Of a stretch of 64,000 bases of DNA, positions 38,562-47,216 are shown piece by piece (position 1 is the first letter of the stretch; each line of letters begins with the position of its first letter). The translations under genes and the position numbers were made by a program. The notes under the pieces were generated by a model that was given only the letters and a program-made list of their open reading frames with translations, made no database searches and had not been told where the DNA came from. The stretch is taken from NCBI RefSeq assembly GCF_000272475.1, contig NZ_AKFJ01000007.1:62001-126000 (forward strand). Direction: 5' to 3'. Source of the DNA: Novosphingobium sp. Rr 2-17. GTDB lineage: Bacteria > Pseudomonadota > Alphaproteobacteria > Sphingomonadales > Sphingomonadaceae.

Positions 38562-39968
38562 TCACAGCACCGGCCAGCGGCTGGGCACGGTCTTGCCGGC
38601 GCGCGCGATGATCGCAGGCGCCACCGCTTCGACTTCGGCGAGGGTCTCGTCCTCGTCGATGGTAGTGCAGCGGTAGCTGTCGACCAGGCGCTTGCCGTCC
38701 ACCCAGACCGAATGCACCCCGCGACCATCGGCGGACCAGACGAGCTGGTTGACGACGTTGAGCAGCGGTGTCCATTCCGGGCGATGGCGGTCGTGGGCGA
38801 CGAAATCGGCCTTTTTGCCGGGTTCGAGGCTGCCGATCGCGTGGCCGAGCTGCGCACCGGCGGCGCCGTTCAGCGTCGCCATTTCGAGGACGTCGTAGGC
38901 CGGGAACAAGCTGCCGTCGCGGCGCGCGTCCTTGTGGATGCCGGCGGTGACGAACATCGCGCGCATCATGTCGGCGGCGTTACCGTTGTTGTTGCCATCG
39001 GTGCCCAGTTGCAGCGCGACGCCCGCCGCCGCCATCTCGGGAAACAGGCCCGAATGGGTGACGCCGTACGCCCCCTTCATCGCCGTCATCGGGCAGTGGG
39101 TCACGTGGGTCTCGCTTTGCGCGAGCAGCGAAACCTCTGATGGGTCGAGGAAAATCGCGTGCGTCAGCGACAAGTGATCGCCCAGCGCACCCAGGTCCGC
39201 GAGGTGTCCGATCGGGCGTTTGCCGGTGGTGGCGAGGTAGAATTCCGGGTCTTGCGGATCGGGGCTCATGTGCGCGGTAACGCCGGCACCGTACTGGCGG
39301 GCCAGCGCGGTCGCCTCGCGCCACAGATCGTCGGTCGCGGTCGAGTGGCCGACGAGGGCGGGCCAAGTCGTCAACAAGGTGTCGTTAGTGTGGGGATAGC
39401 GCTCCATCTCGCGCTGCAGGGTGGCGACCGCGCGCGTGGTCATCGCCACTTGGTCTTCGCTCGGATCGTAGGCGCGGTCCTGCGCCCATTGGCCGATGCG
39501 GCCCCGGATGCCGGTTTCCGCCAGGCCATCGTAGACCGCGCCGAGATCCAGGATGGTGCCGGCCTCGACAAAACAGGTGGTGCCGGTGCGCAGCATCTCC
39601 AGCGCGGCAAACCGGGCGGAGAGGCGCTCCTCTTCGGGGGTCTGGGCATGGTAGGTCGGGATCAGCCACCCCAGAACGTTGTCCGCCCAATCGGCATCGT
39701 CGGGCACGCAGCCGCGCGTAAGCGGCTCGCCGGTGATATGGACGTGGCAATTGACGAACCCTGGCGTCAGCACAAAGCGGCGCCCGTCGATCACCTCGCG
39801 CGCAACGACGGCGCGCTCCACTTCGGCGCTGGGGCCGACCATGTGGATCGTGTCGCCGACCACTGCCAGGGCGCCGTCGCGGTAGATGCGCCGCTCGCCG
39901 TCCATGGTAACGATCCAGGCATTGCGGATCAGCAGATCGACAGGTGTGGGCGCAACCGCTTCGCTCAT
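38562..39968 (-). CDS. Amidohydrolase, ATZ/TRZ/SsnA-like
   Basis: The 468-residue member of the amidohydrolase superfamily has the metal site in TPGFVNCHVHITGEP (His75/His77), AHMSPDPQD, LTHAIFLD, THCPMTAMKGAYG and the Asp in LGTDGNNNGNAADMMRAM. The group includes deaminases and dechlorinases acting on purine, pyrimidine and triazine rings. It is a paralogue of the gene at 54069: both end with GVHSVWVDG and RCTTIDED. The ATG overlaps the stop of the isochorismatase-like gene (ATGA). Substrate unknown. Confidence 0.88.
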   Translation of the reverse strand: MSEAVAPTPVDLLIRNAWIVTMDGERRIYRDGALAVVGDTIHMVGPSAEVERAVVAREVIDGRRFVLTPGFVNCHVHITGEPLTRGCVPDDADWADNVLGWLIPTYHAQTPEEERLSARFAALEMLRTGTTCFVEAGTILDLGAVYDGLAETGIRGRIGQWAQDRAYDPSEDQVAMTTRAVATLQREMERYPHTNDTLLTTWPALVGHSTATDDLWREATALARQYGAGVTAHMSPDPQDPEFYLATTGKRPIGHLADLGALGDHLSLTHAIFLDPSEVSLLAQSETHVTHCPMTAMKGAYGVTHSGLFPEMAAAGVALQLGTDGNNNGNAADMMRAMFVTAGIHKDARRDGSLFPAYDVLEMATLNGAAGAQLGHAIGSLEPGKKADFVAHDRHRPEWTPLLNVVNQLVWSADGRGVHSVWVDGKRLVDSYRCTTIDEDETLAEVEAVAPAIIARAGKTVPSRWPVL

Positions 39969-40621
39969 GCGGCGGGCGACCAGGCCGCGACCACTGCCTC
40001 GGTCGTCGTCAGCAGCGAGGTGTGCTCGTACAGCGCTTTGAGCGCAGCCGTGTGCAGCGGTTCCTCGAAGCAGGCGCAAGCATCGGACACCACGAACGTG
40101 TGGAAGTCGCGGTGGAAGGCGTCGCGGGTGGTGGAATCGACGCAGCAATCGGTGGTGAGGCCGGTCATCACCAGCGTATCAATGCCCCGCGCGCGCAGTT
40201 GCAGTTCCAGGTCGGTGCCGTGGAAGCTGGAATAAGCGAGCTTGCTGATCTCGATATCGCCCGGCTCGGGATGGACGCGGTAATAGTCTTCCCCGCCCGA
40301 TCCGATCCGGCAGATGCCCTCGCTGCCCGGCGTGCCGCGCCGTACCATCCAGGTCTTGAGCGTGGTGGAATCGCTCTCGGGCCGCGTCATCACCCTCATA
40401 AAGCCCACATGCGCGCCGGCATGGCGCGCCGCTGCGATCAGCGCTTCGATCCGGTCGATCGCCGCTTCCGCCGGGCTCATGTCGGTGCCGTAGCGACCGA
40501 TCAGGCCCTCGCTGGAGGCGAAGTCCACTTGCACGTCCACCACGATCAGCGCGGTGCGGGCCGGGGCGATCATATCGCCCAGGTCGGCGATATGCGGGGG
40601 TAGGGTGCTGGCTTCAACCAT
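39965..40621 (-). CDS. Isochorismatase-fold cysteine hydrolase, RutB-like
   Basis: The 218-residue protein has the catalytic triad of the family: Asp29 in LIVVDVQVDF, Lys127 in EISKLAYSSFHGT and Cys160 in TTDCCVDSTTRDA. RutB hydrolyses ureidoacrylate peracid in uracil degradation; biuret hydrolase has the same fold. It overlaps the RutA-like gene by 8 bases and the amidohydrolase by 4. The neighbourhood suggests it hydrolyses a C-N bond after ring oxidation, which is an inference. Confidence 0.85.
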   Translation of the reverse strand: MVEASTLPPHIADLGDMIAPARTALIVVDVQVDFASSEGLIGRYGTDMSPAEAAIDRIEALIAAARHAGAHVGFMRVMTRPESDSTTLKTWMVRRGTPGSEGICRIGSGGEDYYRVHPEPGDIEISKLAYSSFHGTDLELQLRARGIDTLVMTGLTTDCCVDSTTRDAFHRDFHTFVVSDACACFEEPLHTAALKALYEHTSLLTTTEAVVAAWSPAA

Positions 40622-41744
40622 GAGCGATTTCCGCGACCTTGGCCGGGAACCGCTCGCGCAGAACCGGCAGCACCTTTTCGCCGAACACCGGCAGCGCGGT
40701 GAGGTAATCGGGGAAGATCAGCATCAGCCCATCGAGCGAGGTCTTCTCGAAGATCTCACTCAGCCGCTCGATCACCGTTTCGGGGGTGCCGAGTACATGC
40801 GGGGTCATGAAGGTGGAGCGGGCCTTCTGGGTAAAGGCGTTCTCCTTGCCGATCTCACTATCGAGGAAGCCGTAGGCGCGCATCATTCCGTGCAGCGCGC
40901 CTTCGTCGAAGCCAGCGCGGAAGGACTGGGCGGTTTCTTCCGCAGCTTCGTCGGTCTCGCCGAACACGATCGTCATCATCGAATAGGTGCGGATCTTGGA
41001 GCCCAGTTCGGCTGCGCCGGCCTTGGCATTGGCGCTGGCCTTGGCCAGATCATCGACATCGCCGCCCGACAGGAACAGCGCGTCCATTTCCTGCGCGGTG
41101 AACTGGATGCCGACCTTGGAGGTACCGGCGCAAACCAGGAACGGCGGGGTCGAAGGCTTGGGATCGCTCATGCAATCGTCAAGCTGGAAGTACTTGCCAT
41201 CCATCGTCACCGAATCTTGCGTCCACAGCGCCTTGACCGCCTGGATCCATTCCGTCGCCAGAACATAGCGCTCGTCGTGATCGACGCCTTCGGGCCATGC
41301 GCCCATCTGCGAGAATTCACCCTTGTAGGCGCCGGTCACGACGTTGAGACCCGCGCGGCCATGGCTGATCTGGTCGAGCGTGGCGATCATCTTGGCGGTG
41401 ACCGCGGGGTTCTGCAGGATCGTGTGGACGGTGGCCCACACCTTCACCCGGCTGGTCGCCTGGGCGAGCCCGGCCATCATCATCGGGGAATCGAGCGAAT
41501 AGCGCCAATGCTCGGTTTCGCCGCCGTAGCCACGATACTTGGCCATCGCCATGATGAAGTCCAGCCCCGCGTCCTCGGCCAGCTTGGCGGCCTTGAGGTT
41601 GTAATCGTAGGAGCCATCGAGCGTCGGCGCGGTGGAGGACAAGATCCAGCCGCCGTTCGCCATCGGCATGAAGATACCGAGGTCTCTGCCGCCGGTGTCG
41701 GAAGGCAGGCCGAAGGAAGCTGGGCGGGGTAGGATCTGGCTCAT
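40614..41744 (-). CDS. LLM-class flavin monooxygenase, RutA-like
   Basis: This 376-residue luciferase-like monooxygenase resembles RutA, which opens the uracil ring with FMNH2 and O2. Similar segments are LGIFMPMANGGWILSS, AMAKYRGYGGETEHWRYSLD, GLAQATSRVKVWATVHTI, NVVTGAYKGEFSQMGAWP and VCAGTSKVGIQFTAQEMD. The N-terminus has an extra 20 residues. No flavin reductase (RutF) lies in the window. ATG at 41744 begins the overlapping operon RutA-like, isochorismatase-like, amidohydrolase, MFS. Confidence 0.87.
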   Translation of the reverse strand: MSQILPRPASFGLPSDTGGRDLGIFMPMANGGWILSSTAPTLDGSYDYNLKAAKLAEDAGLDFIMAMAKYRGYGGETEHWRYSLDSPMMMAGLAQATSRVKVWATVHTILQNPAVTAKMIATLDQISHGRAGLNVVTGAYKGEFSQMGAWPEGVDHDERYVLATEWIQAVKALWTQDSVTMDGKYFQLDDCMSDPKPSTPPFLVCAGTSKVGIQFTAQEMDALFLSGGDVDDLAKASANAKAGAAELGSKIRTYSMMTIVFGETDEAAEETAQSFRAGFDEGALHGMMRAYGFLDSEIGKENAFTQKARSTFMTPHVLGTPETVIERLSEIFEKTSLDGLMLIFPDYLTALPVFGEKVLPVLRERFPAKVAEIAHG

Positions 41745-41776
41745 TCGATTCCCTGATCGCGGTTGGTTTGTTCGTA

Positions 41777-41788
41777 TAGTGGACACTA
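41777..41788. promoter_or_regulatory. Short palindrome in the RutA-like/SDR divergent promoter region
   Basis: TAGTGGACACTA consists of 5-bp arms TAGTG/CACTA around GA, 33 bases upstream of the RutA-like start in the 199-base gap to the SDR gene. It is short and could be chance; the position suits an operator. Confidence 0.25.
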
Positions 41789-41943
41789 GGATGACGGTCC
41801 GACGCGTTCTTGTCATCCCGCGCCCGCGCTCTTGTTGCAAGCGAACGGGCGTCGTCGCGATCAAGTGCGCGGGCGCGGTGCTGCAAGATGTAGGGCAGCG
41901 GCACGGGCAGGGTCAGCGGGTATTTTGGATGAGGGGATTGGGC

Positions 41944-42786
41944 ATGAGCAATTGGTTCGTCACTGGTGTCAGCACGGGGCTTGGCAGGGAATTGGCGCGC
42001 GCGGCGCTTGATGCGGGGCATAGCGTGGTGGGTACTGTCCGCTCCGACGAGGCAAAGGCCGCGTACGAGGCTTTCGCGCCCGGCAAGGCAATCGGCCTGA
42101 TCCTGGATGTGACCGATCCAGCGGCGGTGCAAGCCGTGGTGGACGAAGCCGAGCGCCTGACCGGCGGACTCGACGTGATCGTCAACAATGCCGGGCTTGG
42201 TTATACCGGCGCGATCGAGGAAACCCCGATCGCGGACGCCAAGGCCTTGTTCGACGTCAACGTATGGGGGCCACTGGCCGTGATCCAGGCCGCGCTGCGG
42301 CACCTTCGGGCGCGTGGCGCGGGGCATATCGTCAACATCGGCTCGGTCAGCGGTATGGCATGCTGGAACGGCACCGGGATTTACGGCGCCAGCAAGTTCG
42401 CGCTCGATTGCATCGGTCGCACGCTCGCGCAGGAAGTCGGCCCGCTGGGCATCAAGGTAACCAACGTGGCCCCCGGCGGCATGCGCACCCAGTTCGCGGC
42501 GGCCCGCCTATGGGGCGCGGAACCTACAATTGCAGACTATGCCGAGACTGCACACATGGCGCGCGAGGTTCTGATGGGCCACCACGGCGAGGAGCCAAGC
42601 GACACCGCTTTGGTCGCCCAGGCGATCCTGTCCGCCATCGCCCAGCCTGAACCGCCGCTCGTCCTGCTGCTGGGCAGCGACGCGCTAGGCTACGTCACCC
42701 GAGAGTTCGCGATGCTGCAGGGGCAGTTCGAAGCGTGGAAGGGTTACACGACTTCGGTTGGGGCGGTCTCGGCGAAGCACTCCTGA
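41944..42786 (+). CDS. Short-chain dehydrogenase/reductase
   Basis: The 280-residue classical SDR has FVTGVSTGLGRELARAAL (cofactor), NNAGLGYTGAIEE, the catalytic Ser in NIGSVSGMA and YxxxK (YGASKFA), with NVAPGGMRTQF after it. The substrate is not evident; members of this branch act on varied alcohols and ketones. ATG at 41944 has GAGGGG 7 bases upstream. It is divergent from the RutA-like operon and may belong to the same pathway. Confidence 0.88.
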   Translation: MSNWFVTGVSTGLGRELARAALDAGHSVVGTVRSDEAKAAYEAFAPGKAIGLILDVTDPAAVQAVVDEAERLTGGLDVIVNNAGLGYTGAIEETPIADAKALFDVNVWGPLAVIQAALRHLRARGAGHIVNIGSVSGMACWNGTGIYGASKFALDCIGRTLAQEVGPLGIKVTNVAPGGMRTQFAAARLWGAEPTIADYAETAHMAREVLMGHHGEEPSDTALVAQAILSAIAQPEPPLVLLLGSDALGYVTREFAMLQGQFEAWKGYTTSVGAVSAKHS

Positions 42787-42830
42787 CGCGCAGAGCGGTT
42801 CCGATTGTAAAGACTAACTCACCGCACATT

Positions 42831-42906
42831 CGTCATTGCGAGCGGAGCGAAGCAATCCAGGGCGGTTTGCGCGACCCTGGATTGCTTCGCTGCGCTCGCA
42901 ATGACG
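42831..42906. repeat. 76-nt REP-like palindrome, copy A
   Basis: Arms of 32 bases beginning CGTCATTGCGAGCGGAGCGA and their reverse complement flank a 12-base loop; one stem mismatch. It is nearly identical to copy B at 43370-43445. The CGTCATTGCGAGC core belongs to a dispersed palindrome family. It lies right after the SDR gene and before the GIY-YIG gene. Confidence 0.85.
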
Positions 42907-42972
42907 AAGATAGGGAGGTGGTTCAAAGAGGGAGACCAGTTTCACGTCGTGTGGTTGATACCGGCAGCCCTA

Positions 42973-43272
42973 CTAACCAAACAGACCCTCATACAAATCG
43001 ATCCAACGCGGATTTTCAGTCTCGATCAGCGCGATTTTCTTCGCTCTCGATCCGCCCTTGATCTGCTTTTCCCGCGTGATGGCGTATTTCATGGTCGCGT
43101 GTACTTCGTACCAAACAAGCGATTTGCAACCCTGGCGAGAAGTAAAGCCCGGCAGCACGCTTTCACGATGCTGCCGCGCGCGAGCTGCCAGATTGGATGT
43201 TACGCCCACGTAGATCGTTCCGTTGCGACCATTGGCCATGATGTAGACAGCAGGCTGAAACACGTCACGCAT
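42973..43272 (-). CDS. GIY-YIG nuclease family protein
   Basis: The 99-residue single-domain protein has the GIY-YIG core: AVYIMANGRNGTIYVGVTSN, then ARARQHRE with the catalytic Arg/His region, and KSLVWYEVHATMKYAITREK with the Glu/Arg/Lys cluster. Stand-alone members have no settled role, with DNA repair or mobile-DNA maintenance suggested. Its composition is less GC-rich than its neighbours. It is bracketed on both sides by almost identical REP-like palindromes. Confidence 0.88.
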   Translation of the reverse strand: MRDVFQPAVYIMANGRNGTIYVGVTSNLAARARQHRESVLPGFTSRQGCKSLVWYEVHATMKYAITREKQIKGGSRAKKIALIETENPRWIDLYEGLFG

Positions 43273-43369
43273 CCTCTAAAGAAAGCGCGGTCACAAAAAT
43301 CCGATAGTTAAAACCTCGTCACATCGCTGCACACGCTCATTTTACGCCTCCTATTTCTCATCCAAACTT

Positions 43370-43445
43370 CGTCATTGCGAGCGTAGCGAAGCAATCCAGG
43401 GCGGTTTGCGCCACCCTGGATTGCTTCGCTACGCTCGCAATGACG
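43370..43445. repeat. 76-nt REP-like palindrome, copy B
   Basis: A perfect 32-bp inverted repeat (outer CGTCATTGCGAGCGTAGCGA) with a 12-base loop. It differs from copy A at only a few positions, including changes in both arms that keep pairing, a sign of selection for or recent spread of the folded form. It ends 31 bases before the stop of the AraC-formamidase gene. Confidence 0.85.
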
Positions 43446-43476
43446 ACGAAAGGGGGAGGGAGGGGGGGAACACCCC

Positions 43477-45783
43477 TCAGCTTGAGAACAAGCTTTTGCG
43501 GATGACGGCGTGGACGCCCCAGTTACCGTTGGCGACCTGGCTGATGCCGAAGTCCACGCCGACCGAGAGCAGCGAGATCACTTCGTCCTCGGTCAAGTCG
43601 CGCAGGGTCATCAGGAACCGGCGGGCCTTGCGGAAGGCGTCGCGCATGGCGGTGTCGATCGAGCTTTGCTTGTAGACTTCGCTTTGCGCGTTGGCGCCCA
43701 GATCCTTGAGGTATTCGGGGCTGGAAAAGCCCAGAATTACCCATTCGTCCTTGGTCTCGATCAGCGGGTAGTCGATGTCGCGGATGTATTTGCGGCTGGT
43801 CTTGGCGGGGTGGAGGATGACCTGGATCACCGCCGTCATCGAACATTCGATCGCAGTGCCACACAACTCGCTGTCGCCTTGGCTCGCGTGCGGATCGCCC
43901 ATCGACAGTAGGCCGCCGGGCACGCCGACCGGCAGGAACACGCTGGCGCCTGCGCCCAGCCGCCAGTTGTCGATATTGCCGCCGAAGTTGGCGGGCGGCA
44001 CCGAATCTATCAGTTCGGAATGCGCAGGCGCTAAAGCTACGACGCCGAAGTGCGGGCGCACCGGGATCGTCACGTCGCGCAGGACGTCGAAGTTGCGGGT
44101 AATCGTTTCGGGATCGACGGGCACGCCTGGATAATCATAGCGATTGTGGACAATGCCGGACGGGTCCGTCTGCGGGGTCCAGCGATAGGAATAGACCGCG
44201 TGCGCCGCCGCATGGCCCGGCTCGGTGTCCATCTCGTAGATGGTGATGACTTCGCGCTGCTTGGGCTCGGTCAGCAAGTCGTTGTAGTGAAAGCCCCAGT
44301 AAGCCGCGACGTTGCTGCCGAACGAACGTCCGGCAAAGCGCGGGTTCTGGCTGGGGCGGTTTTCCATGTCGAGGATGCGGACCTCGATTACGTCGCCCGG
44401 CCGCGCGCCTTCGATGGCGATGGGGCCAGTGCAAATGTGGACGCCGAAGCCTTCGCCGGGTCCGCGCCCCATGGCGGAGGCATCGAACGGGCCGGCGCCA
44501 CGCCGCTCCACCGCTTTGCCCTCTGCGGTCCAGTGGAACACCGATTCCGCGCCGGCATCGCCTTCGATCATGCGCTCGGCATCGTCGTTGGCGTGGTGGG
44601 TGAGCGTCTCGATCGTGACGTAATCGCCCGAGCGAACTTCGAGCACCGGCGGCAGCGAACGGCTGAAATAGCCCCAATGGACGGTGTCGGGCCGGGCGGG
44701 CAGGAAGTGGTGGCGGCGCGAACGGGCGGCATCGTCGAGCGCGGGCAGGCCGGATAGCACACTGGCGGCTTCGCGGTTTTCCAGCCGCACGTCGCGCGCC
44801 TTTTCCGGGCGGCCACGGCGCGGCGCTTCGGAAGAGGTCGAGGAGGTATCGGGCGACTTGCGATATTCGCGCGGGCTCATCCCGTACTGTTCGCGGAAAG
44901 CCCGGCTGAACGAGGCGCTGTCGTTGAAGCCCCACTGGAACAGGATTTCCGAGATCGAGCGCTGGGCGTGCAACGGGCTTCCCAGGTCAAGCCGGCACCG
45001 CTCCAGCCGCCGCAGCTTGACGTAGTGGCCAAAGCTTTCGCCGTGGGATTCGAACAGCTTTTGCAGATAGCGCGACGAGATGTTGTGCTCGGAAGCGATC
45101 TGGTGGGTGTTGAGGTTGGGGTCGGACAACCGCATTTCGATCGACTGGAACACCCGCTCCAGGATCGCCGCGCGCCCGCCCGCCGCGCCGCCCAGCGCCT
45201 TGGCGGGGGCGCGATCGAGGAGGGTGGCGGCGATCATTTCGGGCAGGGCCAGTTCGACCGGGCGGATCTGGTCGTCCGAAATGTCGAGCATGGTGTCGGC
45301 GACAGTGCGCAGCAGGCTCGACATCATGCGGGCCACAGCAGTGTCGGCGATCAAGTCGCTGATCTCGGTGGGCAAGTGCGAGCGCGACTTGAGAGCGGGG
45401 AGCGAGAGCGGCACCTTGACCAGCAGCAAGCGGAAATCGCCGTCCATCGTCAGCAGGCAGCGGGTATCGCCGCCGCCGTAGATCATGTCGCCTTCGCCGA
45501 CGTGGAGCGTGGCATCGCCGCCGGTTGCGACCAGTTGGCCTTCCAGCAGCAGCGCCAGCCAGAAGCAGCGCGCTTCCTGCTTGAGGTCCAGCGCCAGCGC
45601 CTGGCGCGTGCCGGTGACGCGCACGAACTGGATCTTCTGGCCGCTGGTGAAACTGACGAGGTCACCGTAAACCTCATCATCCGCCTGATCGAGTTCGACC
45701 GAGACGCGCTGCAGGGCGAAGCGCCATGCCTCCAGCCGCTGGTCGTGCGGGTAGGCATTGGTCGTCAAGCGCACGCCGGTCAT
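43477..45783 (-). CDS. AraC-type regulator fused to acetamidase/formamidase
   Basis: One uninterrupted 768-codon frame encodes two proteins in series. Residues 1-310 are an AraC/XylS regulator: an N-terminal cupin-like sensor (residues about 20-180) and two helix-turn-helix motifs (LNTHQIASEHNISSRYLQKL and SISEILFQWGFNDSASFSRA, then GMSPREYRKSP). Residues 311-365 form a Ser/Arg-rich linker with an RRGRP core like an AT-hook. Residues 366-768 are an FmdA/AmdA amidase (TVHWGYFSRSLPP, LTHHAND, GVHICTGPIAIEGARPGDVI, IYEMD, MGDPHASQGDSELCGTAIE). The enzyme half is paralogous to the gene at 48013. ATG at 45783 has AAGGA about 10 bases upstream. FmdA enzymes release ammonia from formamide or short amides. 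Whether the fusion regulates, hydrolyses or both is unknown. Confidence 0.9.
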   Translation of the reverse strand: MTGVRLTTNAYPHDQRLEAWRFALQRVSVELDQADDEVYGDLVSFTSGQKIQFVRVTGTRQALALDLKQEARCFWLALLLEGQLVATGGDATLHVGEGDMIYGGGDTRCLLTMDGDFRLLLVKVPLSLPALKSRSHLPTEISDLIADTAVARMMSSLLRTVADTMLDISDDQIRPVELALPEMIAATLLDRAPAKALGGAAGGRAAILERVFQSIEMRLSDPNLNTHQIASEHNISSRYLQKLFESHGESFGHYVKLRRLERCRLDLGSPLHAQRSISEILFQWGFNDSASFSRAFREQYGMSPREYRKSPDTSSTSSEAPRRGRPEKARDVRLENREAASVLSGLPALDDAARSRRHHFLPARPDTVHWGYFSRSLPPVLEVRSGDYVTIETLTHHANDDAERMIEGDAGAESVFHWTAEGKAVERRGAGPFDASAMGRGPGEGFGVHICTGPIAIEGARPGDVIEVRILDMENRPSQNPRFAGRSFGSNVAAYWGFHYNDLLTEPKQREVITIYEMDTEPGHAAAHAVYSYRWTPQTDPSGIVHNRYDYPGVPVDPETITRNFDVLRDVTIPVRPHFGVVALAPAHSELIDSVPPANFGGNIDNWRLGAGASVFLPVGVPGGLLSMGDPHASQGDSELCGTAIECSMTAVIQVILHPAKTSRKYIRDIDYPLIETKDEWVILGFSSPEYLKDLGANAQSEVYKQSSIDTAMRDAFRKARRFLMTLRDLTEDEVISLLSVGVDFGISQVANGNWGVHAVIRKSLFSS

Positions 45784-45868
45784 GCCGGGTTGTTCCTTCG
45801 TTGATACTCGCCGTCAGGCGCGAGGCGCCGCCATGCCGCCCCTTCGCCCATTACTCCGACTTGCTCGC

Positions 45869-45895
45869 CATTGCGAGCGTAGCGAAGCAATGACG
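45869..45895. repeat. Truncated REP-like element
   Basis: CATTGCGAGCGTAGCGAAGC followed directly by AATGACG matches the outer arm of the 76-nt palindromes, but the middle is missing, as if the element had collapsed. It lies upstream of the AraC-formamidase start, between it and the Rieske gene stop. Confidence 0.65.
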
Positions 45896-45953
45896 CGGTG
45901 GGGTGAGAGTGGGGCACAACCTCCCCGTGAGGGGAGGTCGATCGAGGACAGCG

Positions 45954-47171
45954 CTAATCAATCGCGGCCATCCCCGCCGCTGCCTGGTGCGCGGCACGGT
46001 AGCGGTGTACCAGCCACTTGTTGAACTGGCCTTGCGCGCCTTCCTGCCACGAATAGCGGCCGCGCGGGGCGAAGCGGGAACGCAGACCTTCCTGCACCAG
46101 CTCGTCCACATGGAAATCCTGGGCGATGATGTGCGCGGTCGCGCGCATGTTCATGTCCAGCTTGTGCTCGAAGGTGGGGTCTTCCATCGCGCCCGGCGCG
46201 AACAGCAGGCCGGTGTCCATCTCCAGCGATTCCGGGCCGTCGGGCCGCAGGATCAGGTAGATCACCATATCGCTCATCATCACCAGGCTTAGCGAGGGCG
46301 GCACATTGGCGAAGGTCATGCGATGGCGCGCTTCGTCCGACAGGCCGGGGAAGATCGGCAGCACCGCGCGCTGGGTGGCATTGAAGCTGGCGTCGGGGTG
46401 CAGGGTGCCGTTGAAGCGCAGGAAGCCGGCTTCTTCCGGCTCGGACGGCGGGAACTCGGCCTTGCCCGAAGGCACGAAGTCATGCAGCGGCCCGGCGTGC
46501 AGACGGCTGGCGTGGTAGCCGTCGTTGTTGTTCTCGAACATGACCTTCCAGTTCCACGGCAGCTTGGCCGCCGGGTCCGGGCGCGGGCCTTCGGCGTTGG
46601 CCAGGTCGTAGCCCTCGATGCAGGCGGCCACTTTGGTCAGGCGCGGGGCGAGGGGGGCGGCGTTTTCATCGAAGTTGATGAAGATGAAGCCCAGCCAGAT
46701 TTCGACGGCAAAGCGCGGAAGGCCACTTTCCTTGCGATCGAAGTTGCAGGTCTTGTTCATGGCCGGCGCCGCCACCAGCGCGCCGTCCAGCGAATAGCTC
46801 CAGTGGTGATACGGGCACAGGAACCCGCGCGCGTTGCCCGATCCTTCGGCCACCAGCATCGCCCGGTGCTGGCACACCGCCGACATCGCCCGGATTTCGC
46901 CCTGCAGGTTGCGCGAGACGATGATCGGCTCGTTCACGGTGCGGGTGGTGAAGAAATCGCCCGGATTGGGGATCCAGTCCGCCCGCCCCACGCACTGCCA
47001 TTCGCGGAAGTAGAGCGCTTCCTTCTCGAATTCGTAAAACGCCGGTGTGGTGTAGCAAGCGGCGGGCAGCGTCACTGCCTCTTCCAGCTCAACCGCCGAG
47101 GCGGACAGCGATTCGATGAACTCGGCGGTCACCTTCGGGGCCAGAGTGTTGATCGGAGCGGGCGCGGTCAT
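45954..47171 (-). CDS. Rieske non-haem iron oxygenase, alpha subunit
   Basis: The 405-residue oxygenase has the Rieske [2Fe-2S] ligands Cys100/His102 (CQHRAM) and Cys119/His122 (CPYHHW) and the mononuclear iron site NNNDGYHASRLH (Asp217, His220, His225). The overall architecture resembles ring-hydroxylating or demethylating oxygenases, including the CntA/choline monooxygenase-like branch. No ferredoxin or reductase gene lies in the window, so electron partners must be elsewhere. ATG at 47171 (MTAPAPINTLAPK) was chosen; the gap to the VOC gene holds the putative operators. Confidence 0.9.
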   Translation of the reverse strand: MTAPAPINTLAPKVTAEFIESLSASAVELEEAVTLPAACYTTPAFYEFEKEALYFREWQCVGRADWIPNPGDFFTTRTVNEPIIVSRNLQGEIRAMSAVCQHRAMLVAEGSGNARGFLCPYHHWSYSLDGALVAAPAMNKTCNFDRKESGLPRFAVEIWLGFIFINFDENAAPLAPRLTKVAACIEGYDLANAEGPRPDPAAKLPWNWKVMFENNNDGYHASRLHAGPLHDFVPSGKAEFPPSEPEEAGFLRFNGTLHPDASFNATQRAVLPIFPGLSDEARHRMTFANVPPSLSLVMMSDMVIYLILRPDGPESLEMDTGLLFAPGAMEDPTFEHKLDMNMRATAHIIAQDFHVDELVQEGLRSRFAPRGRYSWQEGAQGQFNKWLVHRYRAAHQAAAGMAAID

Positions 47172-47216
47172 GGTGCGAATCCTGGTTTGTCGAGTTAACT
47201 TTATGTGATCGACCAG

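Noticed and set aside
40614..41744. Complete pyrimidine-utilisation (rut) operon
   Set aside because: Only RutA-like and RutB-like members are present; the other rut functions are missing and the neighbours are different enzymes.
42787..43476. CRISPR array suggested by repeated palindromes
   Set aside because: Only two copies, each internally palindromic and separated by a gene; no regular spacers or cas genes.
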